Source: JAAYYM01 sp964483155 (lineage in GTDB: Bacteria > Bacillota > Clostridia > Lachnospirales > Lachnospiraceae). From it: a stretch of 5,793 nt of DNA. Where the stretch lies: positions 1 to 5,793 of the forward strand of contig CAZAAC010000099.1 in NCBI GenBank assembly GCA_964483155.1. The letters are read 5' to 3'. Made by a program: the position numbers and the translations under genes. A model generated the notes under the pieces. That model was not told where the DNA came from. It did no database searches and saw only the letters and a program-made list of their open reading frames with translations. Below, one piece after another: positions 1 to 5,790 of the stretch (the first letter of the stretch is position 1; each line of letters opens with the position of its first letter).

Positions 1-8
1 GGAATTGA

Positions 9-37
9 TTGACTATTTAAACCCTTAGAAATATAAT
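9..37 (+). promoter_or_regulatory. Sigma-A-type promoter of the HD-GYP gene
   Basis: The -35 box TTGACT (9-14) is followed by a 17-base spacer and a perfect -10 box TATAAT (32-37), matching 11 of 12 consensus positions. Transcription would start near position 44, giving a leader of about 40 bases before the GTG at 83. It is the strongest promoter in the window and supports translation starting at 83 rather than at the internal ATG 202. Confidence 0.75.
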
Positions 38-69
38 AAAAATGTAGTGTATCATTTGTGCAAGTATTT

Positions 70-75
70 AGGGGG
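70..75 (+). promoter_or_regulatory. Ribosome binding site that points to GTG 83
   Basis: AGGGGG (within AGGGGGTGAT) lies 7 bases ahead of the GTG codon at 83-85. No comparable site precedes ATG 202; only a weak purine stretch (aaagag) abuts that codon. This site therefore marks GTG 83 as the original start of the HD-GYP gene, even though the frame entered there is closed by TAG at 179-181. Confidence 0.7.
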
Positions 76-82
76 TGATTTA

Positions 83-201
83 GTGAACACGACGTTAAAA
101 GGATTAATCATATCATTTACAAAGTCAGTAGATTTGTACAATTATCTACTGAAAAATCATCACAAAGAACTGCTATTGTAGCATATAGTATTGGTAAAGA
201 G
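83..201 (+). pseudogene. Out-of-frame 5' part of the HD-GYP gene (frameshift at 97-100)
   Basis: The frame from GTG 83 begins MNTTLKG and ends at TAG 179-181 after 32 residues. The -1 frame, open from position 79, reads RINHIIYKVSRFV and then SSQRTAIVAYSIGKE straight into the ATG-202 reading frame. That upstream protein resembles the first helices of an HD domain and aligns without gaps with the matching part of the second HD domain of the same protein (the segment ending VAYSIGKE against VAYKIAEL). One extra A in the AAAA run at 97-100 would join MNTTLK to RINHII, giving a 418-residue product. The break may be a real mutation, a sequencing error in a homopolymer, or, less likely, a programmed -1 slip on the A run. 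The slippery site is imperfect, because the P-site TTA codon would have to re-pair with GTT. Confidence 0.7.
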
Positions 202-1338
202 ATGGGTTTGACTAAAAAAGAATTAAGCGATCTTGTGATTGCCGCTTCTTTACATGACATTGGGGCACTGACTGTGAAAGAGAGAGATGAATTGATTCAT
301 ATGGATGTTGAAAATCCAATGCCACATGCCCGCATAGGGTATTATATGTTAGAATCTTTTGAACTATTTGGCAATATCTCAAGAATTGTATACTACCATC
401 ACTGGTCATATGAAAATGATCAAAATTGGATTCGCGAAGTTGGCAAAGTACCTATTCAGTCCTACATCATACATGTTGCAGACAGAATCGAAATTCTGAT
501 TGATGCAGGGCAGCCGATTTTACTACAAAAGAATAAGATTATAGAGACAATTGATTCCTATAAAGACACGTTATTCCATCCAGAAGTCGTGGAAGCATTT
601 GAACGCGTATCGAAAAAGGATAAGTTCTGGCTAGACATAGATAATATGGAATTGAATACTTTGTTAGAAGAAGCAATCTCAGATTCTTTTGCTGTTGAAC
701 TTACACTTGAAATGATAGAGGAATTTGCATTTACCATTTCAAAGATTATTGATACGAGAAGTGAATTTACGATTTCCCATTCGTTTGGAGTGAGTGAAGT
801 TGCATATAAAATAGCAGAACTTTTAGGGTATGATGAAGTGAAAAAGCGTAAAATCAGAGTAGCAGGACTTCTTCATGATATCGGGAAAATTGCGATTCCA
901 ACTTCAATCATAGAAAAAAAAGGTTCTCTTGATGTTGATGAACGGATCGAAGTGCAGACGCATGCTTATTATTCATTTTTAATCTTAAGTAATATTAAGG
1001 GCCTGGATGAAATTTGTGAGTGGGCATGTAATCATCATGAAAATCATGATGGAAGTGGTTATCCGATGAACTTGTTTGAAGGATTGACAGAAGAAATGGA
1101 TGTGATAGCATATGCTGATATTTATACTGCGCTGTCAGAAGATCGTCCCTATCGTGCAAGTTTGAGTACAGAAAAAATACTTGAAATCTTAGGGTCTGAG
1201 TTTACGGAGAAACATGGAAAACATGTGTATGAAGTAATCAGGGAGCATGTAGATGAAATAGAGCGGGGATGCAAAGACGCTATTAGAGATGGAGAAAATC
1301 GATACCATTTATTTGGTGAGTTTGTAGGAAAACAGTAA
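202..1338 (+). CDS. HD-GYP domain phosphohydrolase (putative c-di-GMP phosphodiesterase), 5' frameshifted
   Basis: This is a double-HD protein of the HD-GYP type, a family that hydrolyses cyclic di-GMP to pGpG or GMP in the cytoplasm. Residues are counted from ATG 202. The N-terminal HD half (1-100) has H18-D19 (SLHDIGAL), H42 (HARIGYYML), H66-H67 and D94. The C-terminal HD-GYP half (about 165-350) carries H193, the H225-D226 pair in HDIGKIAIP, H254, the HHE of 278-280 with DGSGYP at 283-288, and D306 in AYADIYTAL, so its full metal and GYP signature is present. No sensor or membrane segment is visible. ATG 202 is the first standard start in this frame, but it lacks a good RBS and cuts into the first HD domain. 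The promoter and RBS point to GTG 83, one base out of frame. The C-terminal catalytic half could still be made from ATG 202. A hairpin terminator follows, so it is probably monocistronic. Confidence 0.9.
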   Translation: MGLTKKELSDLVIAASLHDIGALTVKERDELIHMDVENPMPHARIGYYMLESFELFGNISRIVYYHHWSYENDQNWIREVGKVPIQSYIIHVADRIEILIDAGQPILLQKNKIIETIDSYKDTLFHPEVVEAFERVSKKDKFWLDIDNMELNTLLEEAISDSFAVELTLEMIEEFAFTISKIIDTRSEFTISHSFGVSEVAYKIAELLGYDEVKKRKIRVAGLLHDIGKIAIPTSIIEKKGSLDVDERIEVQTHAYYSFLILSNIKGLDEICEWACNHHENHDGSGYPMNLFEGLTEEMDVIAYADIYTALSEDRPYRASLSTEKILEILGSEFTEKHGKHVYEVIREHVDEIERGCKDAIRDGENRYHLFGEFVGKQ

Positions 1339-1350
1339 TAAATGTATAAT
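1322..1350 (+). promoter_or_regulatory. Weak candidate promoter upstream of the GNAT gene
   Basis: TTGTAG (1322-1327), a 17-base spacer and a perfect TATAAT (1345-1350) overlap the end of the HD-GYP gene. A transcript from here would start near 1357 and pass through the hairpin at 1382-1428 before reaching the acetyltransferase, so it would act as an attenuated leader or be silenced. I saw no other promoter for the acetyltransferase. The -35 box is poor (3 of 6). Confidence 0.25.
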
Positions 1351-1381
1351 AGACCTTTCTTGCAAGATATGTCATAATCGC

Positions 1382-1428
1382 AAAAATAAATCGCCCTAGT
1401 GTGATGAACTTGGACGGTTTATTTTTTT
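1382..1428 (+). terminator. Rho-independent terminator after the HD-GYP gene
   Basis: The left arm AAAAATAAATCGCCC (1382-1396) pairs with GGACGGTTTATTTTT (1412-1426) around a 15-base loop, with one C-A mismatch and one G-U pair. The downstream arm runs into a T tract ending at 1428. The outer part of the stem is A-T only, with an A tract on its left side, so it could also stop transcription from the other strand. It lies 44 bases after the HD-GYP stop and 28 bases before the acetyltransferase start. Confidence 0.7.
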
Positions 1429-1456
1429 GAGTTTCAATTTGAGGAGGAGAATGTAA

Positions 1457-1987
1457 ATGTTAACACCAAAACTAGAGACAGAAAGATTGATACTTAGACC
1501 AATAAAGAAGGAGGACGTTGATGCAATATTTAACTGTTGGATGCAGGATGAAGATGTTTCTAGATATATGTACTGGAAAGCAACTAAAGATATAAAAGAA
1601 GTGCAAAATTTTGTTCGATTTGAACTTAGTAATCTTGAAAATAATAAATGGTATCGCTGGATTATTTTGATGAAGCAGACAGATGAAATAATTGGGACCT
1701 GTTTCATTTACTATAATGATGATGAAGAAAACTGGGATATATCCTACAATCTTGGTAAAAAGTTTTGGAGAAAAGGATATATTTCGGAGGCAATGCAGCG
1801 GGTAATGGAATATGCAATAAATGAACTGACAATCAAAGAATGTATTGCTATTCATGCTATAGAAAACCCAGAGTCGGGAAGAGTGATAGAAAAACTTGGA
1901 TTTGAATATGAAAAAGAGGTACCCTATGAATGTAGTGGTGGAATAATAAAGACAGTTGGAAAGTATTATAAGCTTGTAGTAAGATAA
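1457..1987 (+). CDS. GNAT family N-acetyltransferase (RimJ/RimL type)
   Basis: This is a complete 176-residue cytoplasmic enzyme that would transfer an acetyl group from acetyl-CoA to an amine of a protein or small molecule. It opens with LETERLILRPIKKEDVD (6-22), the hallmark start of the RimJ/RimL-like acetyltransferase_3 group. The core beta strand IGTCFI is at 79-84. Motif A, which binds the acetyl-CoA pyrophosphate, is at about 94-113 (SYNLGKKFWRKGYISEA). Motif B is at 137-152 (NPESGRVIEKLGFEYE). The length is typical of the family. The start is set by GAGGAGGAG (1441-1449), 7 bases before ATG 1457; the earlier ATG at 1451 is followed at once by TAA. The gene stands alone between a terminator and a 142-base gap. 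The family is clear, but the substrate is not; ribosomal-protein N-termini, antibiotics and other amines are all known for relatives. Confidence 0.9.
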   Translation: MLTPKLETERLILRPIKKEDVDAIFNCWMQDEDVSRYMYWKATKDIKEVQNFVRFELSNLENNKWYRWIILMKQTDEIIGTCFIYYNDDEENWDISYNLGKKFWRKGYISEAMQRVMEYAINELTIKECIAIHAIENPESGRVIEKLGFEYEKEVPYECSGGIIKTVGKYYKLVVR

Positions 1988-2072
1988 AACTTTGCATACA
2001 AGCAAACTGCTAAAGGATTTTATGCACGAGTTAGACAAGAGATAAACCAAGCGATAACTGTCTATGGATTAT

Positions 2073-2101
2073 TTGATTAAACAACAAAATAGTTATATAC
2101 T
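2073..2101 (+). promoter_or_regulatory. Candidate promoter of the FliB-like/DUF5131 operon
   Basis: TTGATT (2073-2078), a 17-base spacer and TATACT (2096-2101) match 9 of 12 sigma-A consensus positions. Transcription would begin near 2108, giving a leader of about 22 bases that contains the AGGAGA ribosome binding site (2119-2124), 5 bases before ATG 2130. The 142-base gap in which it lies has no clear terminator for the acetyltransferase gene. Confidence 0.5.
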
Positions 2102-2129
2102 GGGTTGAGAAAAGAACTAGGAGAATATT

Positions 2130-3266
2130 ATGAAGAAAGAAATCAAAACGGACTACTATGACACTTTTACCTGCATTGCAGACAAGTGTTCGTTTACTTG
2201 TTGTCAAGACTGGAAGATTGCTGTAGATGATGATACTTATAAAAAATGGAGTTGCTTAAGCTTAACAAATCAAAACAATCATTCCTTAGATCAATATGTA
2301 AAACAAAAAGATGGCACACGTGTCATTGCGTTGAATGAACAGAAGCATTGTCCTTTCTTAAATGAGCAGAAACTTTGCAATCTGGTATTGCAGTTTGGAG
2401 ATGAAGTTTTGTCTGAGACCTGTGCGAGTTTCCCAAGGCAGATACATGAGTTTACAGATAGAAAAGAGTATTCTTTGGTATCCTGCTGCCCAGAAGTTGT
2501 GGATTTGATGAATCAGCAGGATAAAATTTGTTTTACGAAGAATACATTTGGTAAGGAAGAAGACATTTTACTGCAGATTCGAACAATGATGATTACGATT
2601 ATGCAAAATCAGCATTTTTCTATTTCCAAGAGTTTGATGATGATTTTTTATATTCTTCTGGATATTTATCAAAAGGAATCTGTATTAAAAGAAGAGATAG
2701 ACGAATATAAGGACGAATCTGTTTTAAATGAGTTATCAGATACCATAGATAACATGAAATTTCTAAGCTTAGATACTTTTGAGGAAAACAATGAACTTTT
2801 TTTAGACATGACAGAAAATTATCGAAAACAAGAGATCTATGCCAGTCATCTGGAAGCAATAGCTGTGATGGCGGAAGACTTATCGAGAGACTATGATAAG
2901 CGAAAAATGATTCAACAATTACAGGAATTCGAAAAGCAGTTTTCTTCTCATGAAAAATTATTTCGCAATTATCTTGTTGTAGAAATTTTTTCTAATAGTC
3001 TTATGCCAGAATCAGATTTGGAAAGTATTGTTGCTATGATGCAGTGGATTGCGATGGAATATGCGATGATGAGGCACTCAATTTTTCTGAGGTGGTTACT
3101 TGATGAACAAGAAAAACTGTCTTATACGATGATTCGTAATAATATTGTTGTTATATCGCGAATGATGGGATATGACCAAGAAGACATTTATGAATATCTG
3201 GAAAATAGTTTTGAAAGCTTAATATGGGAATGGGGATATTGGGCTTTACTTATTGGAGCAGAATAA
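2130..3266 (+). CDS. fliB: FliB family protein (flagellin lysine-N-methylase-like)
   Basis: This 378-residue protein belongs to the FliB family, whose Salmonella member methylates lysines of flagellin through a cysteine-bound [4Fe-4S] cluster and S-adenosylmethionine. The family signature is visible at the N-terminus: a YY-x-x-F-x-C start with C15, C20 and the C24-C25 pair in ADKCSFTCCQDWKI. It is followed by HCPFLNEQKLC (C74, C83), SETCASFPRQ (C98) and SLVSCCPEV (C119-C120), in the usual order for the CxxC-rich fold. The C-terminal two thirds is helical and poorly conserved, as is typical, and the length is close to that of known FliB proteins. The start is set by AGGAGA (2119-2124). No flagellin or other flagellar gene is in the window, so flagellin as the substrate is only inferred from the family name; solitary FliB homologues may modify something else. 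The DUF5131 gene starts 31 bases downstream, probably in the same transcript. Confidence 0.85.
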   Translation: MKKEIKTDYYDTFTCIADKCSFTCCQDWKIAVDDDTYKKWSCLSLTNQNNHSLDQYVKQKDGTRVIALNEQKHCPFLNEQKLCNLVLQFGDEVLSETCASFPRQIHEFTDRKEYSLVSCCPEVVDLMNQQDKICFTKNTFGKEEDILLQIRTMMITIMQNQHFSISKSLMMIFYILLDIYQKESVLKEEIDEYKDESVLNELSDTIDNMKFLSLDTFEENNELFLDMTENYRKQEIYASHLEAIAVMAEDLSRDYDKRKMIQQLQEFEKQFSSHEKLFRNYLVVEIFSNSLMPESDLESIVAMMQWIAMEYAMMRHSIFLRWLLDEQEKLSYTMIRNNIVVISRMMGYDQEDIYEYLENSFESLIWEWGYWALLIGAE

Positions 3267-3297
3267 GGTGAATAATCTATTAAAATAGGAGGATACT

Positions 3298-4020
3298 ATG
3301 AACTGGGAACCATGGACAGGCTGTTATAAAATTAGTGATGGATGCACAAATTGTTATTTTTATGGACCTCGAGCAAAACGATATGGTCAAAATGTCATAG
3401 AAAAAACAGATAAATTTGACTGGCCAATAAGGACAAATGCAAAAGGGGAATACAATATTAAGGGTGATAAAATTCTTGCAACATGTTTTGCAACTGACTT
3501 TTTTCTTCCCGAAGCAGATGAATGGCGTAAAGAAATATGGGCTATCATCAAGAAAAGAACAGATATAGATTTTTTGATTTTGACAAAGCGTATTGAACGC
3601 TTCCTTGTATCGCTTCCACCAGATTGGGATATTGGATATGACAATGTGAATATTGGATGTACTGTCGAAAATCAAAAATTAGCCGATGATAGGCTTCCCT
3701 TATTTTTATCCTATCCGATTAAGCGGCGGTTCATTGCCTGTTCACCACTCTTAGAAGAGATAGATTTAACATCATACCTCCATGGAGTAGACCATGTTAC
3801 AGTTGGCGGTGAAACGGGGCGTGATGCACGTGAATGTGATTATGATTGGGTATTAAATATCCGGGAACAATGTGTAAAGGCAAATGTAACATTTTGGTTC
3901 AAAAATACAGGCACTCTTTTTAAACGTGACGGAGTAGTGGGAAAAGTAAATCCATTTAAAGAAACCGTTATGGCGAAAGAGCTTGGTATCAATATTTCAG
4001 ACGGAAAAAGGTTGTTCTGA
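3298..4020 (+). CDS. DUF5131 family protein (phage Gp37/Gp68-like, radical-SAM-like)
   Basis: This complete 240-residue protein is of the DUF5131 family, first named after mycobacteriophage Gp37/Gp68. The N-terminal NWEPWTGCYKISDGCTNCY holds C9, C16 and C19 in a CX6CX2C arrangement that resembles a [4Fe-4S] cluster motif of radical-SAM-like TIM-barrel proteins. Further family landmarks are FATDFFLPEADEW (64-76), FLILTKR (92-98), NIGCTVENQ (118-126), ACSPLLEEI (147-155), VGGETGRDARECD (169-181) and FWFKNTG (199-205). Its biochemical role is not established. Family members often sit beside genes for three-Cys-motif partner proteins (TcmP) and occur in phages and accessory regions, but no TcmP is visible here. 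AGGAGG (3287-3292) lies 5 bases before the ATG. The gap of 31 bases to the FliB-like gene, with no promoter or terminator seen, suggests co-transcription. Confidence 0.88.
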   Translation: MNWEPWTGCYKISDGCTNCYFYGPRAKRYGQNVIEKTDKFDWPIRTNAKGEYNIKGDKILATCFATDFFLPEADEWRKEIWAIIKKRTDIDFLILTKRIERFLVSLPPDWDIGYDNVNIGCTVENQKLADDRLPLFLSYPIKRRFIACSPLLEEIDLTSYLHGVDHVTVGGETGRDARECDYDWVLNIREQCVKANVTFWFKNTGTLFKRDGVVGKVNPFKETVMAKELGINISDGKRLF

Positions 4021-4044
4021 CAGGAACGCCATAGTCTGTATACT
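4017..4044 (+). promoter_or_regulatory. Candidate promoter of the Crp/Fnr regulator gene
   Basis: CTGACA (4017-4022), a 16-base spacer and TATACT (4039-4044) match 10 of 12 sigma-A consensus positions. The -35 box overlaps the stop codon of the DUF5131 gene. The predicted start near 4051 would give a leader of about 100 bases before ATG 4150, with a short hairpin (stem TCCACC/GGTGGA, 4116-4135) just ahead of the ribosome binding site GGAGG (4141-4145). The 129 bases between the two genes otherwise show no supported gene. Confidence 0.45.
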
Positions 4045-4149
4045 TTTCTGCCAACAAAGCGAAAAGATTGATGGATACACAGATTATGAAAAAGAGGCTA
4101 TTGTACTATTTACTATCCACCAAAAACGAGGTGGAATTCTGGAGGTATT

Positions 4150-4725
4150 ATGTCAGAAAAAGCAAGTATTATGCTGGAAAAACATTTTAATTTAATTTTT
4201 GGAGAAGATGTAATACAGTTACTAGATAATTATTGTACCTTTATTGATTTTCCAAAAGATACGACTATACTTTTACAAGGGGACAGATCAACTGATTTAT
4301 ATTTCATGATAAGCGGTTTGGTAAGAGGCTACTATATTGATGAAAAAGGAAATGATATTACAAAGAGTTTTGCGGCGGAAAATGATTTCTTTTCAACAAA
4401 GGGTTTATTAACCAGTAATCCATCTCTATTTAATGTTGAGTGCTTGGAAAATTGTAAATGTATTCGGATTCCTTATCTGGTTATGGGTAAGATTATGGAG
4501 AAGAATGATACTATATTTAAAGTTTTTAATCAATATCTAATAACAGCAATGGAAAACTTGGAAATTAGAACAAGAGATCTCATTATAAAAAGTGCTGAAG
4601 AACGATACAGAATTTTTTTGGAACAGTATCCAAAACTGGAGAAGAGAATCAGCCAGAAATACATAGCTTCTTATATTGGCATAAGAACAGGTTCATTAAG
4701 TAGAATTAAAAAAAATAAAGTTTGA
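4150..4725 (+). CDS. Crp/Fnr family transcriptional regulator
   Basis: This 191-residue DNA-binding regulator has a cyclic-nucleotide-binding-type beta-barrel at about 15-115, with landmarks FPKDTTILLQGDRSTDLYFMISGLVRGYY (34-62). A long dimerisation helix follows at about 118-150, then the element AEERYRIFLEQYPKLEKRI (149-167), and a C-terminal helix-turn-helix at about 168-188 (QKYIASYIGIRTGSLSRIKKN). The family normally acts as a dimer at promoter sites. The canonical cAMP phosphate-binding motif (G-E then R-S/T near residue 80-90) is not seen, and there is no N-terminal four-cysteine cluster as in FNR (cysteines only at 29, 98, 102 and 104). A cAMP or FNR-type oxygen signal is therefore unlikely, and the ligand is unknown. 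Ribosome binding site GGAGG (4141-4145) sets the start. The hydrolase gene begins 99 bases downstream and is a plausible target. Confidence 0.88.
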   Translation: MSEKASIMLEKHFNLIFGEDVIQLLDNYCTFIDFPKDTTILLQGDRSTDLYFMISGLVRGYYIDEKGNDITKSFAAENDFFSTKGLLTSNPSLFNVECLENCKCIRIPYLVMGKIMEKNDTIFKVFNQYLITAMENLEIRTRDLIIKSAEERYRIFLEQYPKLEKRISQKYIASYIGIRTGSLSRIKKNKV

Positions 4726-4743
4726 AAAATTAACATAGGTGAA

Positions 4744-4824
4744 TTACGATTGCTCTCATTTTTTTTATAATTGTTATAGTTGATTATTTGATTTGACTAA
4801 AATGATTAACAGAATGGAGAAAAA
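4744..4824 (+). promoter_or_regulatory. Intergenic control region of the hydrolase gene
   Basis: This very A+T-rich stretch holds a perfect -10 hexamer TATAAT (4766-4771) with only a weak -35 (TTACGA, 4744-4749, 16-base spacer), as expected for an activator-dependent promoter. After it come TGATT at 4781, TGATT at 4789, TGACT at 4794 and TGATT at 4803, all in the same direction. TTGAT at 4780 and 4788 resembles Fnr-type half-sites, but no inverted partner ATCAA is present. The ribosome binding site TGGAGA (4815-4820) lies 4 bases before ATG 4825. A role as an operator for the upstream regulator is inference. Confidence 0.3.
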
Positions 4825-5790
4825 ATGATAAAAGGTAAAGTGGTATTTATTTGTATAATAGGATTATTAGCAATTTTGTGCTTATCAATAGTAATATTGA
4901 TCAATCATAAAGCGTACAAGACAAAAAAAATTGACCGGCGTATTCTCTGTCCAGATTTGAATGCTGTAGAAATTACTGATTCTAATAATCTTATTTGTAG
5001 TTCGCCATTAGTAGATGTGAAATACATTCATTCTGGTAATCTGGAAGTCAGTTTATCAAATCCTTTAAATCTAAATCATTCTGCTAGTGAAGGAATTGAG
5101 GATGAAGAAATCAGGATACCAATTTTTGCATATTTATTACATCATAAAAAATATGGCTATTTTCTAATAGATTCAGGTTGTGAAAGTTCTTATGCAGATA
5201 ACATATATGGACCCATGAAAGGGTTGTTACTTCCACATTTTTTGCCTAATACAAAGCTGGAGTCTTCTGATGCAATAGAAAATCAATTGCCTGATGATAT
5301 TTTAAATAATATAAAAGCAGTATTCTTTACACATTTGCATCCCGATCATACTTCTGGTTTGCCTGCATTGCCTGAGAACCTAATATATATTGCTGGAAAA
5401 GGAGAAAAATCTTATTCCATAAAAGGACTTATTGATTTTAACCATTTTAGGGAAAGTGATACTATATATATGCTGGATTTTGATAAAGAAGATGTAAAAA
5501 CATTTCCAATAGGAAAGGCAATTGACATTTTTGGAGATCAGACTGTATGGGCAATATCAACGCCAGGGCATTCAAAAGGGCATGTTTCATACCTGATTAA
5601 TAGAGAAGACAGTCCGGTATTAATAGCAGGTGATGCTTGTATCCTCAATAAAAGTTTGGAGATTGGAGTCGGTTCAGGAACATCCTCTACAGATATAGAG
5701 CAAGATCAAAAAACGATATCTAAAATAGGTACATTTATAAAAAGTAATCCCAATGTAGAAGTATGGTGTGGTCATGATTTCCCTAAATAA
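4825..5790 (+). CDS. Membrane-anchored MBL-fold metallo-hydrolase (AHL-lactonase-like)
   Basis: This 321-residue protein has a hydrophobic N-terminal segment (about 6-26) and a metallo-beta-lactamase-fold domain (about 95-321). The dinuclear zinc site is complete: H170, H172, D174 and H175 in THLHPDHTSGL, H249 in STPGHSKGHVSYL, D270 in LIAGDAC and H317 in WCGHDFP. LIDSGCESSYADN (114-126) and the order of the motifs resemble acyl-homoserine-lactone lactonases of the AiiA/AhlD kind, but lactones are only one possible substrate of this superfamily. The hydrophobic segment lacks a convincing signal-peptidase or lipoprotein cleavage site, so it is likely an uncleaved anchor. Six positive residues directly after it (K29-R39), against two before it, leave the side of the membrane uncertain. 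The protein ends only four residues after H317, slightly earlier than many relatives, although the stop is in the window. It follows a Crp/Fnr regulator in the same direction, probably its controller. Confidence 0.85.
   Translation: MIKGKVVFICIIGLLAILCLSIVILINHKAYKTKKIDRRILCPDLNAVEITDSNNLICSSPLVDVKYIHSGNLEVSLSNPLNLNHSASEGIEDEEIRIPIFAYLLHHKKYGYFLIDSGCESSYADNIYGPMKGLLLPHFLPNTKLESSDAIENQLPDDILNNIKAVFFTHLHPDHTSGLPALPENLIYIAGKGEKSYSIKGLIDFNHFRESDTIYMLDFDKEDVKTFPIGKAIDIFGDQTVWAISTPGHSKGHVSYLINREDSPVLIAGDACILNKSLEIGVGSGTSSTDIEQDQKTISKIGTFIKSNPNVEVWCGHDFPK

Noticed and set aside
1472..2050. 192-codon - strand frame opposite the acetyltransferase gene
   Set aside because: It is antisense to a clear GNAT gene, has Phe/Ile/Tyr-rich composition typical of the complement of A-rich coding DNA, and has no ribosome binding site or domain.
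3280..3675. - strand frames opposite the DUF5131 gene
   Set aside because: These are antisense shadows of a strongly supported family member; the cysteine-rich content is just the reverse reading of this gene.
4071..4190. 39-codon small frame starting at ATG 4071
   Set aside because: No ribosome binding site precedes it, and it runs 40 bases into the regulator gene; it is most likely chance.
3983..4195. 70-codon + strand reading frame bridging the DUF5131 end and the regulator start
   Set aside because: It overlaps both well-supported genes in another frame, has no ribosome binding site at its ATG, and shows no recognisable domain.
4700..4775. Possible terminator between the regulator and hydrolase genes, from the A tract (4710-4717) and T tract (4759-4766)
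   Set aside because: The pairing would be A-T only with a loop of about 40 bases and no G-C stem; a T run alone is not enough.
4825..4890. Lipoprotein signal (LLAILC) at the hydrolase N-terminus
   Set aside because: The residue before the Cys is Leu rather than Gly/Ala/Ser, and the Cys lies in mid-membrane segment, so it does not fit a lipobox.
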